From Piezodorus guildinii (taxonomy: Eukaryota > Arthropoda > Insecta > Hemiptera > Pentatomidae), in contig CM041295.1 in NCBI GenBank assembly GCA_023052935.1, forward strand, positions 17,484,880 through 17,548,879: DNA of 64,000 bases, given 5' to 3'. Positions within the stretch are counted from its first letter, which is position 1, and each line of letters starts with the position of its first letter. The notes under the pieces were generated by a model. The model did not search any database. It saw nothing but the letters and a program-made list of their open reading frames with translations, and was not told the origin of the DNA. Both the position numbers and the translations under genes were made by a program. This document shows positions 41,253-52,480 of the stretch, in pieces.

Positions 41253-43950
41253 AACACTTAAATGAGCATACCTTAACTTCCTTTTGTTAATTACTTATTT
41301 GATTTCATAACCATTCACATCATCTATCAACGTTTCGGTGTTGTTTCCCCATTCTCAAGATATTATGTGCTTATCTAAAAGTTCATCTATTTTTTTCTTC
41401 AAATTTGATGAATTATTGGTCATAGGGTTGGTGCTAATTTCCATAATTAAATTAAGTTTCTTTTCTTTTTTAATTTTTCTGGAAGTTTTTCTTAATATTA
41501 ACACTTAAATGAGCACACCTTAACTTCCTTTGGTTAATTATTTATTTTATTTTATAACCGTTCACCATATCATCTATCAACGTTTCGGTGTTGTTTCCCA
41601 TTCTCAAGATATTATGTGCTTATCTAAAAGTTCATCTATTTTTTTCTTCAAATTTGATGAATTATTGGTCATAGGGTTGGTGCTAATTTCCATAATTAAA
41701 TTAAGTTTCTTTTCTTTTTTAATTTTTCTGGAAGTTTTTCTTAATATTAACACTTAAATGAGCACACCTTAACTTCCTTTGGTTAATTATTTATTTTATT
41801 TTATAACCGTTCACCCCATCATCTATCAACGTTTCGGGTTTCTTTCTCCATTCTCAAGATATTATGTGCTTATCTAAAAGTTCATCTATTTTTTTCTTCA
41901 AATTTGATGAATTTTTGGTCATAGGGTTGGTGCTAATTTCCATAATTAATTAAGTTTCTTTTCTTTTTTAATTTTTCTGGAAGTTTTTCTTAATATTAAC
42001 ACTTAAATGAGCACACCTTAACTTCCTTTGGTTAATTATTTATTTTATTTTATAACCGTTCACCACATCATCTATCAACGTTTCGGGGTTCTTTCTCCAT
42101 TCTCAAGATATTATGTGCTTATCTAAAAGTTCATCTATTTTTTTCTTCAAATTTGATGAATTATTGGTCATAGGGTTGGTGCTAATTTCCATAATTAAAT
42201 TAAGTTTCTTTTCTTTTTTAATTTTTCTGGAAGTTTTTCTTAATATTAACACTTAAATGAGCACACCTTAACTTCCTTTGGTTAATTACTTATTTTGATT
42301 TTATAACCGTTCACCACATCATCTATCAACGTTTCGGGGTTCTTTCTCCATTCTCAAGATATTATGTGCTTATTTAAAAGTTCATCTATTTTTTTCTTCA
42401 AATTTGATGAATTATTGGTCATAGGGTTGGTGCTAATTTCCATAATTAAATTAAGTTTCTTTTCTTTTTTAATTTTTCTGGAAGTTTTTCTTAATATTAA
42501 CACTTAAATGAGCACACCTTAACTTCCTTTTGTTAATTACTTATTTTGATTTCATAACCATTCACATCATCTATCAACGTTTCGGTGTTGTTTCCCCATT
42601 CTCAAGATATTATGTGCTTATCTAAAAGTTCATCTATTTTTTTCTTCAAATTTGATGAATTATTGGTCATAGGGTTGGTGCTAATTTCCATAATTAAATT
42701 AAGTTTCTTTTCTTTTTTATTTTTCTGGAAGTTTTTCTTAATATTAACACTTAAATGAGCACACCTTAACTTCCTTTGGTTAATTATTTATTTTATTTTA
42801 TAACCGTTCACCATATCATCTATCAACGTTTCGGTGTTGTTTCCCCATTCTCAAGATATTATGTGCTTATCTAAAAGTTCATCTATTTTTTTCTTCAAAT
42901 TTGATGAATTATTGGTCATAGGGTTGGTGCTAATTTCCATAATTAAATTAAGTTTCTTTTCTTTTTTAATTTTTCTGGAAGTTTTTCTTAATATTAACAC
43001 TTAAATGAGCACACCTTAACTTCCTTTGGTTAATTATTTATTTTATTTTATAACCGTTCACCACATCATCTATCAACGTTTCGGGGTTCTTTCTCCATTT
43101 TCAAGATATTATGTGCTTATCTAAAAGTTCATCTATTTTTTTCTTCAAATTTGATGAATTATTGGTCATATGGTTGGTGCTAATTTCCATAATTAACTTA
43201 AGTTTCTTTTCTTTTTTAATTTTTCTGGAAGTTTTTCTTAATATTAACACTTAAATGAGCACACCTTAACTTCCTTTGGTTGATTATTTATTTTATTTTA
43301 TAACCATTCACAATCATCTATCAACGTTTCGGGGTTCTTTCTCCATTCTCAAAATACTATGTGCTTATCTAAAAGTTCATCCATTTTTTTCTTCAAATTT
43401 GATGAATTATTGGTCATATGGTTGGTGCTAATTTCCATAATTAACTTAAGTTTCTTTTCTTTTTTAATTTTTCTGGAAGTTTTTCTTAATATTAACACTT
43501 AAATGAGCACACCTTAACTTCCTTTGGTTGATTATTTATTTTATTTTATAACCATCACATCATCTATCAACGTTTCGGGGTTCTTTCTCCATTTTCAAGA
43601 TATTATGTGCTTATCTAAAAGTTCATCTATTTTTTTCTTCAAATTTGATGAATTATTGGTCATATGGTTGGTGCTAATTTCCATAATTAAATTAAGTTTC
43701 TTTTTTTTTTTAATTTTTCTGGAAGTTTTTCTTAATATTAACACTTAAATGAGCACACCTTAACTTCCTTTGGTTAATTATTTATTTTATTTTATAACCA
43801 TTCACATCATCTATCAACGTTTCGGTGTTGTTTCCCATTCTCAAGATATTATGTGCTTATCTAAAAGTTCATCTATTTTTTTCTTCAAATTTGATGAATT
43901 AATGGTCATATGGTTGTTGCTAATTTTCATATTTAAATTTAGTTTCTTTT
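41253..43950. repeat. Tandem array, 11 units of ~249 bp, each with a hammerhead-like motif
   Basis: A marker word CAACGTTTCGG starts at 41,328, 41,578, 41,827, 42,076, 42,327, 42,575, 42,824, 43,074, 43,322, 43,568 and 43,815, a period of 246-251 bp. Units begin AACACTTAAATGAGCA and end GAAGTTTTTCTTAATATT; the last is partial. Two unit types differ after the marker (T: GTGTTGTTTCCC; F: GGGTTCTTTCTCC) and follow T T F F F T T F F F T, and unit 6 repeats rare variants of unit 1, suggesting a 5-unit higher-order repeat of ~1,247 bp. Reading frames in it are not real. Confidence 0.95.
41325..41362 (-). ncRNA. Hammerhead-like motif in array unit 1 (repeated in all units)
   Basis: Minus strand: UAUC, core UUGAGAA, U, stem II GGGG-AAACAA-CACC (3 of 4 pairs), GAAA, CGUU, GAUA. 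UAUC/GAUA pair fully as stem I. U3-A8 is possible in the core. F-type units have GGAG-AAAGAA-CCCC, disturbing the same pair from the other strand. Confidence 0.45.
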
Positions 43951-44136
43951 AATAATAATCTTTTAAATCTAATAAAATTTAGTTCAAAAACTACAAAAAT
44001 AACAACAGTTCCTATTTTATTCGGTTTAATAATTTTTAATATTTCAAATGAACTTTTTAAATTACATTTTAAAAGTTAAGTTTCTATAGGAATCCTATTT
44101 AGTTTTCATAAAATAGTATTAACTTTAACACAATTA
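43951..44136. other. Unassigned spacer
   Basis: AT-rich; no feature. Confidence 0.4.
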
Positions 44137-45043
44137 TTGGGTTGTTTCACATGAAATGTCCGTTTTTATAATTTCTGAAATACATAAAGAATTTTGCAGG
44201 TCTCTGTTGGTTTCTTCCGAATGTTTAGATATTTAAAGTAAACAGTTAGTAATCCTCTAGCATTGTATTATAAACAATAGCTTCCCAATCAATTACCCAC
44301 TTTTTAGTATACCTCTAAATATGAACATGGAAACACACGATTTTCGAGTAATATTTTTGTACAAGTTTAAACTCGGCCATTCAGCAGCTGAGACCGCTAG
44401 AAATATTTGCAAGGCGTTTGGGGAAGGGAGTGTTAATGAACGGACCATTCGCCGTTGGTTTGCTAAGTTTTAAGCTGGGGATACCGACTTGGAAAACTTG
44501 CCCCGAGGAAGACCTCTGTCCGTAATAGACAAGATGTCTTCAAAATACGGTAGAAGGAAACCCTACCAAACAGTTAAAGGACTCTCAGCACAACTAAATG
44601 AAGTGCATCTACCGTTTCCAGACATTTAAAGTGTGATGTGAAAGTAAAAAAGCTCGATACATGTGTACCTCATGATCTCACTGAGCGGCAGCAAGACCCA
44701 TGTTTCAAAACATACCGTGCAAAAATTGAAAGAACTGGGCTACGAAGTTCTTCCGCACCCACCATATTCTCCCGACTTGTCTCTAACGGATTACCACCTG
44801 TTCAAGAATTTATTTAGACAACTTCGTCAAAGGAAAACTTTTTTAAATTATGATCAAGTGAAAAGTGCGTTTTCAGATTTTGTTTCACTTCAAAGCTCAG
44901 AGTTTTTCAGTGCGGGGATAAAAAAGTTGGGAATAATGTATAGAAAAAGAAGTTAAATACTTCGAATAAAATTATCTTGTTTTCATATCGTATTTTTAAT
45001 AAAAATCCTTTACCTTGAAAACGTTTCATGTGACACAACCCAG
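44137..45043 (+). mobile_element. mariner element M4, internally deleted (907 bp)
   Basis: Ends TTGGGTTGTTTCACATGAAA and its inverse, flanked by TA on both sides (44,135-44,136 and 45,044-45,045). Has the same deletion junction as M2. Confidence 0.93.
44322..44956 (+). pseudogene. mariner transposase, internally deleted
   Basis: The N-terminal HTH starts at 44,322 (MNMETHDFRVIFLYKFKLGH), then NICKAFGEGSVNERTIRRWF and a stop (TAA at ~44,471), LPRGRPLSVID, and a degraded second HTH. The deletion joins HDLTERQQ to HVSKHTVQKLKELGYEVLPH (frame 44,663-44,956) and SPDLSLTDYHLFKNL. Catalytic Asp 1 and 2 are deleted; the third (TDYH) is present. Confidence 0.9.
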
Positions 45044-45045
45044 TA

Positions 45046-45517
45046 TATACTAAATTTAATATTTTAGGGTTTTGCTGCACGATTTGGACTTTTCAAGGTT
45101 GTTCTTCTCGTTGTTTGTTTTTTTACTGCACGTAAATCCGTAAATTTCTACTAAAAAGTTTTAGTTATTGTAAGTGAACTATGGGATAGTTTCATACCGG
45201 GTATATTTTTCACTGTTGTATAGAAAAATGACGAGTCGGTGGTGAGTATAAAACGGTGGAAAGGTGTAGAAGAGGCGGATTAAGATGATTACGCATAAAC
45301 CCTGCGTCAAGATACGATGGATCTTCGAGATAAGGACATTGAATTATCCCCTCTTAATAGCCTTATTTCCTTGAGGGGGGCTATTTAATTTGATCAGAGA
45401 TAGCGAGGGCAACTCAGGACCAAACCAGTTAAATTTCATTATTTCTAACATGCATTAGGTTTTTGACTTTAATCCAAACCGATCTAATGGTTTATATAAA
45501 ATGAATTATTCTGAGTC
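45046..45517. other. Unassigned spacer
   Basis: No supported feature. Confidence 0.4.
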
Positions 45518-45790
45518 ACGTGTGGTGGAGGTCTAGTATAACGGCCTTCCATGCCGGGGTCGCGGGTTCATACCTCGAAGGTGGCCGTAGGATGTTTTAA
45601 TGAGAGAAAAAATCCATAGTTGAGAGCACCTCGGAGAGGACGCAAAAAGATGGTCCCTGGCCTGTGCGATGTCTGGTACTCGTTAAACATCCGTATCCCA
45701 ATCAACCCTTATAAGGCAAAAATTAGTACTCCAATTGTAGCATCGTCCATTGGCCACAGCAGCATAAAGTGACGTTAAATGAATCAACAA
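45518..45790 (+). mobile_element. tRNA-derived SINE, family 1, second copy
   Basis: Head GGTCTAGTATAACGGCC (A-box region) and GCGGGTTCATACCTCG (B box, mutated). The body has GCCTGTGCGATGTCTGGTAC and the end AGCATAAAGTGACGTT, as in the 40.06-kb copy. More diverged; target duplication not resolved. Confidence 0.82.
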
Positions 45791-46639
45791 ATTAGATAAG
45801 TATATAAAAATGTTTGACCACAAAAATATAACAGAATATTTAAAATTATTGAATTACCTGGCACAGCTTAAGGAGATCCTAATGGCGACCCAGCTGGCCC
45901 CATCAAGATTTACTAGATAGCGGATTTTTGTTATTGGTATTTTCGGATAACTGGAAAACAATCTCCATTTTTTTTTATTGTGGATTTCATGTATCTCTTT
46001 TCACTTCTAACTGATCCATTGACCTAGATATTCAATGTGTTCTGATGATTAATTTACAAAAAGGTAGATGGGTTCTTAATGTTTGTTCAAAGTTCGTTTT
46101 GTTTTTTTGAATGATATGTTGTGTCTCACTTTTGCTGCTTGCTTTGCCAATTCTTTAGTTTACGTTTCTACTTCCAACCAGCCTTTAACAATAAGAGCCT
46201 AATTATCAATGAATGCTAAGCCATTGCAATTGAGTACCTTTGTTCATATATTATGCCTATTTAATGTATGCATACTTTTTTATATATTTTTCTTTAACAA
46301 AACATTATTATAAATAAAATAATCAATCAATTTTCTAAAGGTACACGGTGATGAAATGACAATGCATTGTACCCTAACCACCGCTTTGTACGGACGAAGG
46401 ACCAGGAAACTGCCCCATTGCAGCCTCAGCCAAAATAAGTTACATGGAAGATATTTTTAAGATACGTCGGAAGCGGAGGAAATGGAGGCTCCTCTTGTAG
46501 TCTCCACCTCAAGATCCAACACACCTCTTCCAGTTTCAGTTTGACTCCTCAGAATAAGCTCACTGAATGTTGGAATTGTTAGTATGTTCCTATGCCATTC
46601 ATATATAATAAAACCCGCAGAAAATAGTAACTTAGTAGC
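45791..46639. other. Unassigned spacer
   Basis: No supported gene. The small minus frame at 46,457-46,666 is unrecognised. Confidence 0.4.
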
Positions 46640-47150
46640 TGAAAAATACCGGTATGATCCTTGCATACGGAGATATTTTCTCTCAATGTGACTATTTCTG
46701 TGTAGTATATGTGGGTCTATACTGTGCTTCGGGACAGGCTCAAGCGAATCATCAACATTTTTTAAAATATTTATCTTCGTTACTTCAAAGGGGTCTCATA
46801 TTACCACTTATATGGCGAGTTAAAGTGGGTCCTTCCCGCCACTCTCAGGAAATATTTCTTAGGATTCTTCCTTAACCAAACCATTAACTTCTAACAGCTT
46901 CCCTACATCCACACTCCTGCAATTTAAATTATTAGTCTACTCATTTTAAACAAGATCTCGCCATTCTGGACTTTACGTCCCTGCCCACAGAACTAAAACT
47001 TTTGATCGTTCCTCTAATGTCCGCTCTACTACCTACAAGAAATCCCTGCCTACCAATATTCACCACGCTGCTTCTGTATCCTCCTTCAAATCCCAGCTTT
47101 TCCAATACCTTCTGCTCAACTGATGTTTCAATTCTATACATCAAAATTTA
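46640..47150 (+). mobile_element. CR1/Jockey-like LINE, C-terminal fragment
   Basis: In the last part (46,950-47,122) the plus strand reads SRHSGLYVPAHRTKTFDRSS, KSLPTNIHHAASVSSF and KSQLFQYLLLN-stop, the conserved LINE C-terminus seen also at 12.5-12.8 (minus) and 60.2 kb. Upstream to 46,640 it is heavily broken. No poly(A) found. Confidence 0.65.
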
Positions 47151-47210
47151 AATGAAGAAAATAATTGATCGTTTTAATTTTAATTTAAATACATTTTTAA
47201 GTTATCAATT

Positions 47211-48119
47211 CAGGCAGCATCCTAGGACCCATCCTTTACGTAGTTTATACAGCTGATATTCCAACCCATCGTAAAACCTTCCTTCCTATCTATGCTGATG
47301 ACTCTTGTTTGTTATCAGTAAATAATGATCCAATTTCTGCATCCCAAACTCATACAATCCTACATCAGAGACCTTGAGCAATGGTGTCAAAATTAGAAAA
47401 TCAAAATAAACTCTAACTAATCCCATCAACTAAATTTTACCCTTCATCCCAAATCTATGACTCCTTGCCCCACAGTATCCTTTAATAACTCTTTGCAAGT
47501 CAGAGTTATTAACGTTGAACGGATCCAATACCTAGGACTTCTTAATAAACGACTTACTTGGAATCCTCGTACACGACTAAAACAACAAGAAACTGTTCGC
47601 CGTTTTAGGCTACTTCAACACTTACTTGACAAACGGTCAAACCTTACTATTAACTACAAAAGGCTCATCTACATGACTATTATAAGCCCAATCTGGGCGT
47701 ACGGATTTGAGCTTTGGGGCTCTACTAAACCATCAAACTCTTCCCGTCTCCAATCGTTACAATCCAAAATCCTTCGTAAAATCCTCCCTATTTTGCCACG
47801 AACAAACTCATCAATAATGATCATAATGTTCCGTATGTTACTGCTTTGGCCCAAACCAACCTCTCCTTTCATGATAAACTCTATTCTCACTCTAACCCAT
47901 TAATTTCAGTTTTTTCTACCTCTTTAATATCTGATAATTCTTCGAAGCACCTGAAAAGAAGATGACCCCGATACCTTCTAGTTTAGAATATTTTTAGAAT
48001 GCTGCCAATGGGTAGCATCTCAATAAATCTTGTTCATGTCTATTATTTTTTTTTAGCCTATTTACTGTTTGTGTAATGTAATAAAGTTGTAAATATTAAT
48101 AAATAATTAAAAAAATAAA
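47211..48119 (+). mobile_element. Jockey LINE (A/B family), 5'-truncated
   Basis: From RT motif B (GSILGPILYVVYTADIP) to the A-rich tail (~48,100-48,118). GTTATCAATT at 47,201-47,210 and GTTCATCAATT at 48,121-48,131 form an imperfect target duplication. Confidence 0.88.
47213..47960 (+). pseudogene. Jockey ORF2 C-terminal part, frameshifted
   Basis: Motif C reads IYADDSCLLSVNND. Stops and frame changes around 47,350-47,450 separate it from the 148-aa frame 47,457-47,903 (TRLKQQETVRRFRLLQHLLD, WAYGFELWGSTKPSNSSR, QSLQSKILRKIL). The frame is then lost before the basic C-terminal end at ~47,950. Older than the 32.7-kb copy. Confidence 0.85.
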
Positions 48120-48582
48120 AGTTCATCAATTCTTATTCATATGGGACGAAGTCTCAGAATGATATATTTTTTTATTTATATTATATTTATAATCACCTTC
48201 CTGCCCATACACGTGTAATTTATTTAATTTTATGTTGGCCCAATAGGCCAAAACCCTTGGCCTCGCGGTATGGTTTCCTAGGATTCCACACTGCGACTAT
48301 GAATGATATTTTATATATTACGGTCATGACTCCCTACGCCTATTTTTGTGAGTAGCTACCAGTAAGCTTGCGGGTCTCACATACTTGGAGGAAAATTGTG
48401 AGTAAATCCCCATTTAATTATATGGTTGAAAAAGTGCACCTGTGACTAGGAACCTATGACGCAGTAGACCATACACTTAGCCACGGTCTTCTCCTCTTTA
48501 ATTATCCTTTAATAATGTCCACCTTATCCCTGTTGGACAGATTCGCCACTTGGATTTCTGATATTAGACAGAAATGGCAGGA
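48120..48582. other. Unassigned spacer
   Basis: No supported feature. Confidence 0.4.
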
Positions 48583-48752
48583 AACAACTCGAGGCGCCTG
48601 AAAAGAAAATTGCCAAGGGACATTCTATCTGAAGATTAAGCATTGAAATGCTACAAATGGCTAGTTTCCTCACAAGACTATCACGTATTTTAATCATTTA
48701 CTTGTATCGAATCAATAAAGTTGTAAATTCCAATTAATCAATAAATAAATAT
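48583..48752 (+). mobile_element. Jockey LINE (A/B family) 3' fragment, ~170 bp
   Basis: Last codons (CGAGGCGCCTGAAAAGAAAA), the UTR word GTTTCCTCACAAGACTATC, TTTACTTGTATCGAATCAAT and an A-rich tail. Closest to LINE C in the window. Confidence 0.82.
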
Positions 48753-49369
48753 AAAAAATACTCACTGGAATTGACCCCAATAAAAAAAAAGAAAAAAAAC
48801 TCTGGTACCTACAACTCGTGCAAGTGACAAGCCTTACCGGATCGATTGACTTACCTTACGTTAAGCTTGTCAATCCCAATGCCTTCCTTTCTTAATTCAG
48901 GGTTTCTTAGACCAGATCGCTACGTTCTTGTTCAACTAGCTACTCATTTATTTTCACGAGGCTGATTTAATTTAGCAAAAATCACCTTTAAACGTGTCTT
49001 GCCCAAATTAAGTAACTTTTTCGCCTTGACATTTATCTTACCATGTTCTAGGTGATGTACTAGATATATGAATTGCTAAAGGACTATTAGGAAAAGTCCA
49101 TTGAAATTACGTTTATAATTTATAAAAAAAAAAAAAAAAATTAAAGGCATTATTGAGAAAAAACAAAAATAAGTGTGTAAAGTTTGTAATGTAATTTTTT
49201 TTTTAAGCTAACTCAATATTAGAAAAAAAACAACGTAAATATAATATTCTAGGCTTATAAATATCTTAGCTCAGATCACCAGCCATTTCTCATCGCATGG
49301 GAAACAAAAATTACTTAGTTTTCTTGAAAATATTATTCATTAAATGTATAAGTGAAACAAAAATGTACG
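48753..49369. other. Unassigned spacer
   Basis: A run at 49,125-49,140; no supported feature. Confidence 0.4.
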
Positions 49370-50482
49370 ACTTTTACTTAGCTCACTTTGAATAAAGTTA
49401 GAGTAGAAAAAAAGTTAAAGAATTCAGAGAGAATTCATTGAGTTCAGATTAAATAATCTTACAATAGAAATTATTATCTAAAACAACAACTTATTTTTAT
49501 AAACAAATGGCCAAGTCCCGCCAAAAGTCAGTGTGTGTGTCGGTGTGTAGGTCTAACACGAAAAGGAAAAGTAAGGAACTGAAATTTCATATTTAAGACT
49601 ACTATACATCTAAGATGTTATAGCAACATTTTCATCAAAATCATCTTACCAGAAGAGCCACTTGATACCATTTTGCATCCTTTTTAGGATTTACTAAAAA
49701 AAAAAACCGACTCTAAGGATTTTGATTAAACTCACTATATCGAAGTAAAATTTAATTGGCTTCAATATGATAAAAGTTTCATTCTGATGGAAATAGTCTG
49801 ACAGAGCTTAAACGGCGATTTTTTTTAATTTCTTGCTTCAAAGTACCTTTTATTTTTTTGTACATTCGAAAAGATTAACTATATAACTTTATTAGCATTA
49901 ATATAGAACGGCTAAATATACGATTTGAACAAATTTGATGACCAACTAAAGGTTAATTATAATAAATAGTAAACATATTTTTTAATGTAGTTTTCAGTTT
50001 TTTTATACCAATACAACCCATGAAGGGTCTTGGGCTCAGTACATATAGAAATTCGTACTGTTTCTAGGCCAACGGCCGTGCAATGAGGTGATTCAGCCGA
50101 GATCACGCTCAGCCGCCAGGGTTTCCCCCATTTTTTGGGTACCCACTTTATATAGGCTGGATGTGCCAAGGAGGGTCTCCATACCCCAGATCGTCCCCTC
50201 GGCTGAAATACAGAATAAATAATATTCCGTCATAACCGGGATTCGAACCCAGGACCCGGAGCACAGTAGACTAGCGCCCTATACATACTAGACCACGCCG
50301 CTCCCTAAACAATTTACCTAACAATTTAATAATTGGTTATGTTAATTAATCTAAATCATATGTTCCAAACGAAAATAAATACAATTTTTATTTAAATCAA
50401 CTTAAAACATTTTTCAAGCCTAAGTATATTTAATAGTTTTTAAATTGATTTTAACAGAGGAGGTAAGTGAAAGTCGAGTGTT
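49370..50482 (-). mobile_element. Dispersed repeat 'A', copy A4, interrupted by a SINE
   Basis: Left end CGACTTTTACTTAGCTC (49,370-49,386) and right end GAGGTAAGTGAAAGTCG (50,458-50,474) are inverted. The family centre (TTTTGATTAAACTCACTATA) is at ~49,718-49,738. Carries a family-2 SINE at 49,976-50,305; without it the length is ~0.78 kb. Confidence 0.78.
49976..50305 (-). mobile_element. tRNA-derived SINE, family 2, copy a
   Basis: The minus-strand head (50,305 downward) reads GGGAGCGGCGTGGTCTAGTA, then the B box GGGTTCGAATCCC at ~50,230-50,242, a typical pol III internal promoter. The body runs to the tail near 49,980. TAAACA on both edges (49,970-49,975; 50,306-50,311) is a probable short target duplication. 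Confidence 0.85.
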
Positions 50483-50711
50483 GCTAACAGATTTTTTAAT
50501 TTATAAATCCCTTAAAGACTATTAAATATTGTAGAATTAAATTTCAGTTTTGAAAAACGCTACAAACTCATTTTACAACCCAATAGTAAAACCACTCATG
50601 AAAAAAAAAAAAAAATATATTATAAATCTTTTTCAGAAAATCAAAGCTTTCTAATTGCTGAAATAATATGAACGACACTGAAGTTAGATATGCATCATTT
50701 TCTGCTGCAGG
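50160..50711. repeat. Segmental duplication, copy 1
   Basis: SINE head, repeat-'A' end and unique flank through TTTCTGCTGCAGGTT match 51,620-52,178 with few differences. The match crosses element boundaries, so it is a DNA-level duplication, not separate insertions. Confidence 0.85.
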
Positions 50712-51494
50712 TTGCTGGAGTTATGGCACAAAAGACATGTAATTTTTGCGTCCATTCTGTCACGCAAGAAACTTTTATCTCAAAAGTTAATATTTATTCT
50801 ATAACTGCATGTTCTTCAGTTGTAAGAAAAAGTTAAATTGGCCCGTATCTGCCAGGGATCAAACACATGGCCATCAGGCGGAGGTGATCGCATGTTCAAT
50901 CCCAAACCGATACGACCTACTTTACAAGCTATAATCAAAGGAAGAAATAAAGATTCGTCCGGCCTTTTATATATACACTAATATATAACATATAATGTAT
51001 TACCAGAAGATTACTTCAAAGTAATGAGTTACTTGAGTAACAGCATGAAACATCCATACCAATTTGCGTCGTGATAAGTCAACCCGTTTAGCACTGATTC
51101 ACGCATACGGGCCGGAAAAAAAAGGATAAGAAAAAAAGCATACACCGAATAATAAATATTAAGTGGAATCAGGAAAAATACTATCGACCTCACGCCCTGA
51201 GGAATTGCGACATATTTATCCCAAGTATAGCCAGGCTAAAAGGCAAGTACACAATTCTTTCCATACCTCCAGGGAGCGTGATCTGATCAAGTTCCCAGAT
51301 AGCCGACCACTTTTTTTTTTCTCCTTATTTTTCTTAGGTGAAATTTACACTTTCTTCACAATACAAAAGTTTGTCCGAAAAAGCAAAAAGTTATCGCCAC
51401 CCTTCTTTCGTTAACTGCGTTAAAAATACTCTCTTCGGGGAAAACAAAAATTTCAAAGTAAAGATTAAATTTACTCGTAAAAAAAACCCAAAAA
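50712..51494. other. Unassigned spacer, possible tRNA-like remnant
   Basis: A diverged tRNA-like stretch around 50,840-50,920 (GATCGCATGTTCAATCCC) is too weak to call. No other feature. Confidence 0.3.
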
Positions 51495-51777
51495 AAACCT
51501 GTACCTCAAGAACCCGTGAAAGATCCCGTGCTCAGTACATATATAGATTCGTACTGTTTCTTGGGGAACGGCCGAAAAATGACCTTGATTACGCTCAGCT
51601 GCCAGGGCCTGGTACCCACTTTATAGAGGCTGGATATGCCCCAGGAGGGTCCCCATACCTCAGGATCCCCACCCGGCTGAAATAACAGAATAAATAATAT
51701 TATGTCATAAACGGGATTCGAACCCAGGACCCGGAGCACAGTAGACTAGCGCCCTATCCACTAGACCACGCCGCTCC
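51495..51777 (-). mobile_element. tRNA-derived SINE, family 2, copy b (within duplication)
   Basis: Minus-strand head GTGGTCTAGTGGATAGGGCG (A box) and GGGTTCGAATCCCG (B box). Its head is closest to the tRNA consensus of the three copies. Tail near 51,495 is next to ACCTGTACCTCAAGAACCC. Confidence 0.87.
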
Positions 51778-52178
51778 CTAAACAATTTACCTCACAATTT
51801 AATATGATTATGTTAATTAATCTAAATCATATGCTCAGAACGAAAATGAATGCACTTTTTATTTAAATTGACTTAAAACATTTTTCAAGCCTAAGTATAT
51901 TTAATAGTTTTTAAATTGATTTTAACAGCGGAGGTAAGTGAAAGTCGAGTGTTGCTAACCGATTTTTTAATTTATAAATCCCTTAAAGACTATTAAATAT
52001 TGTAGAATTAAATTTCAATTTTGAAAAAACGCTACAAACTCATTTAACAACCCAATAGTAAAACCACTCATGAAAAAAAAAATATTATAAATCTTTTTCA
52101 GAAAATCAAAGCTTTATAATAGCTGAAATAATATGAACGACACTGAAGTTAGATATGCATCATTTTCTGCTGCAGGTT
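51620..52178. repeat. Segmental duplication, copy 2
   Basis: Partner of 50,160-50,711; both end at the same word (TTTCTGCTGCAGGTT). Here the next base starts another SINE (copy c). Confidence 0.85.
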
Positions 52179-52184
52179 ACAAAA

Positions 52185-52480
52185 AAAACCTGTACCTCAA
52201 GAACCCATGAAGGATCCTGTGCTCAGTATATATAGAGATTCGTACTGTTTCTTGGGGAACGGCCGAAAATAGAGGTAATTAGACCTTGATTACGCTCAGC
52301 CGCCAGGTCCTGGTACCCACTTTATAGAGGCTGGATATGCCCCAGGAGGGTCTCCATACCTCAGGGTGAATCACCGAACGAAACAACAGAATAAATAATA
52401 TTTAGCCACAGCCAGAATTCGAACCCAAGACCCGGAGAACAGTAGACTAGTGCTCTATCCACTAGGCCACGCCACTACCG
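52185..52480 (-). mobile_element. tRNA-derived SINE, family 2, copy c
   Basis: Tail AACCTGTACCTCAAGAACCC as in copy b. The B box is mutated (ATTCGAACCCAAGACCC in plus view) and the A box CTAGTGGATAGAGCACTAG is still clear. Confidence 0.82.

Noticed and set aside
41253..43950. CRISPR-like or coding tandem array
   Set aside because: Units of ~249 bp are direct satellite repeats with no repeat-spacer alternation, in eukaryotic DNA; frames of 60-75 aa in it are shifted from unit to unit.
50220..50307. Possible tRNA gene (good A and B boxes, minus strand; also at ~51,715-51,775 and 52,400-52,475)
   Set aside because: Continuous with a repeated ~300-bp body in three copies and no proper acceptor stem closing, so these are SINE heads.
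50840..50920. Third SINE family or tRNA pseudogene
   Set aside because: Only a vague B-box-like GTTCAATCCC is present, and no second copy was found in the window.
51163..51739. Overlapping frames of 77-115 aa on both strands
   Set aside because: They run across unassigned sequence into SINE copy b; no domain, and the reading crosses an element boundary.
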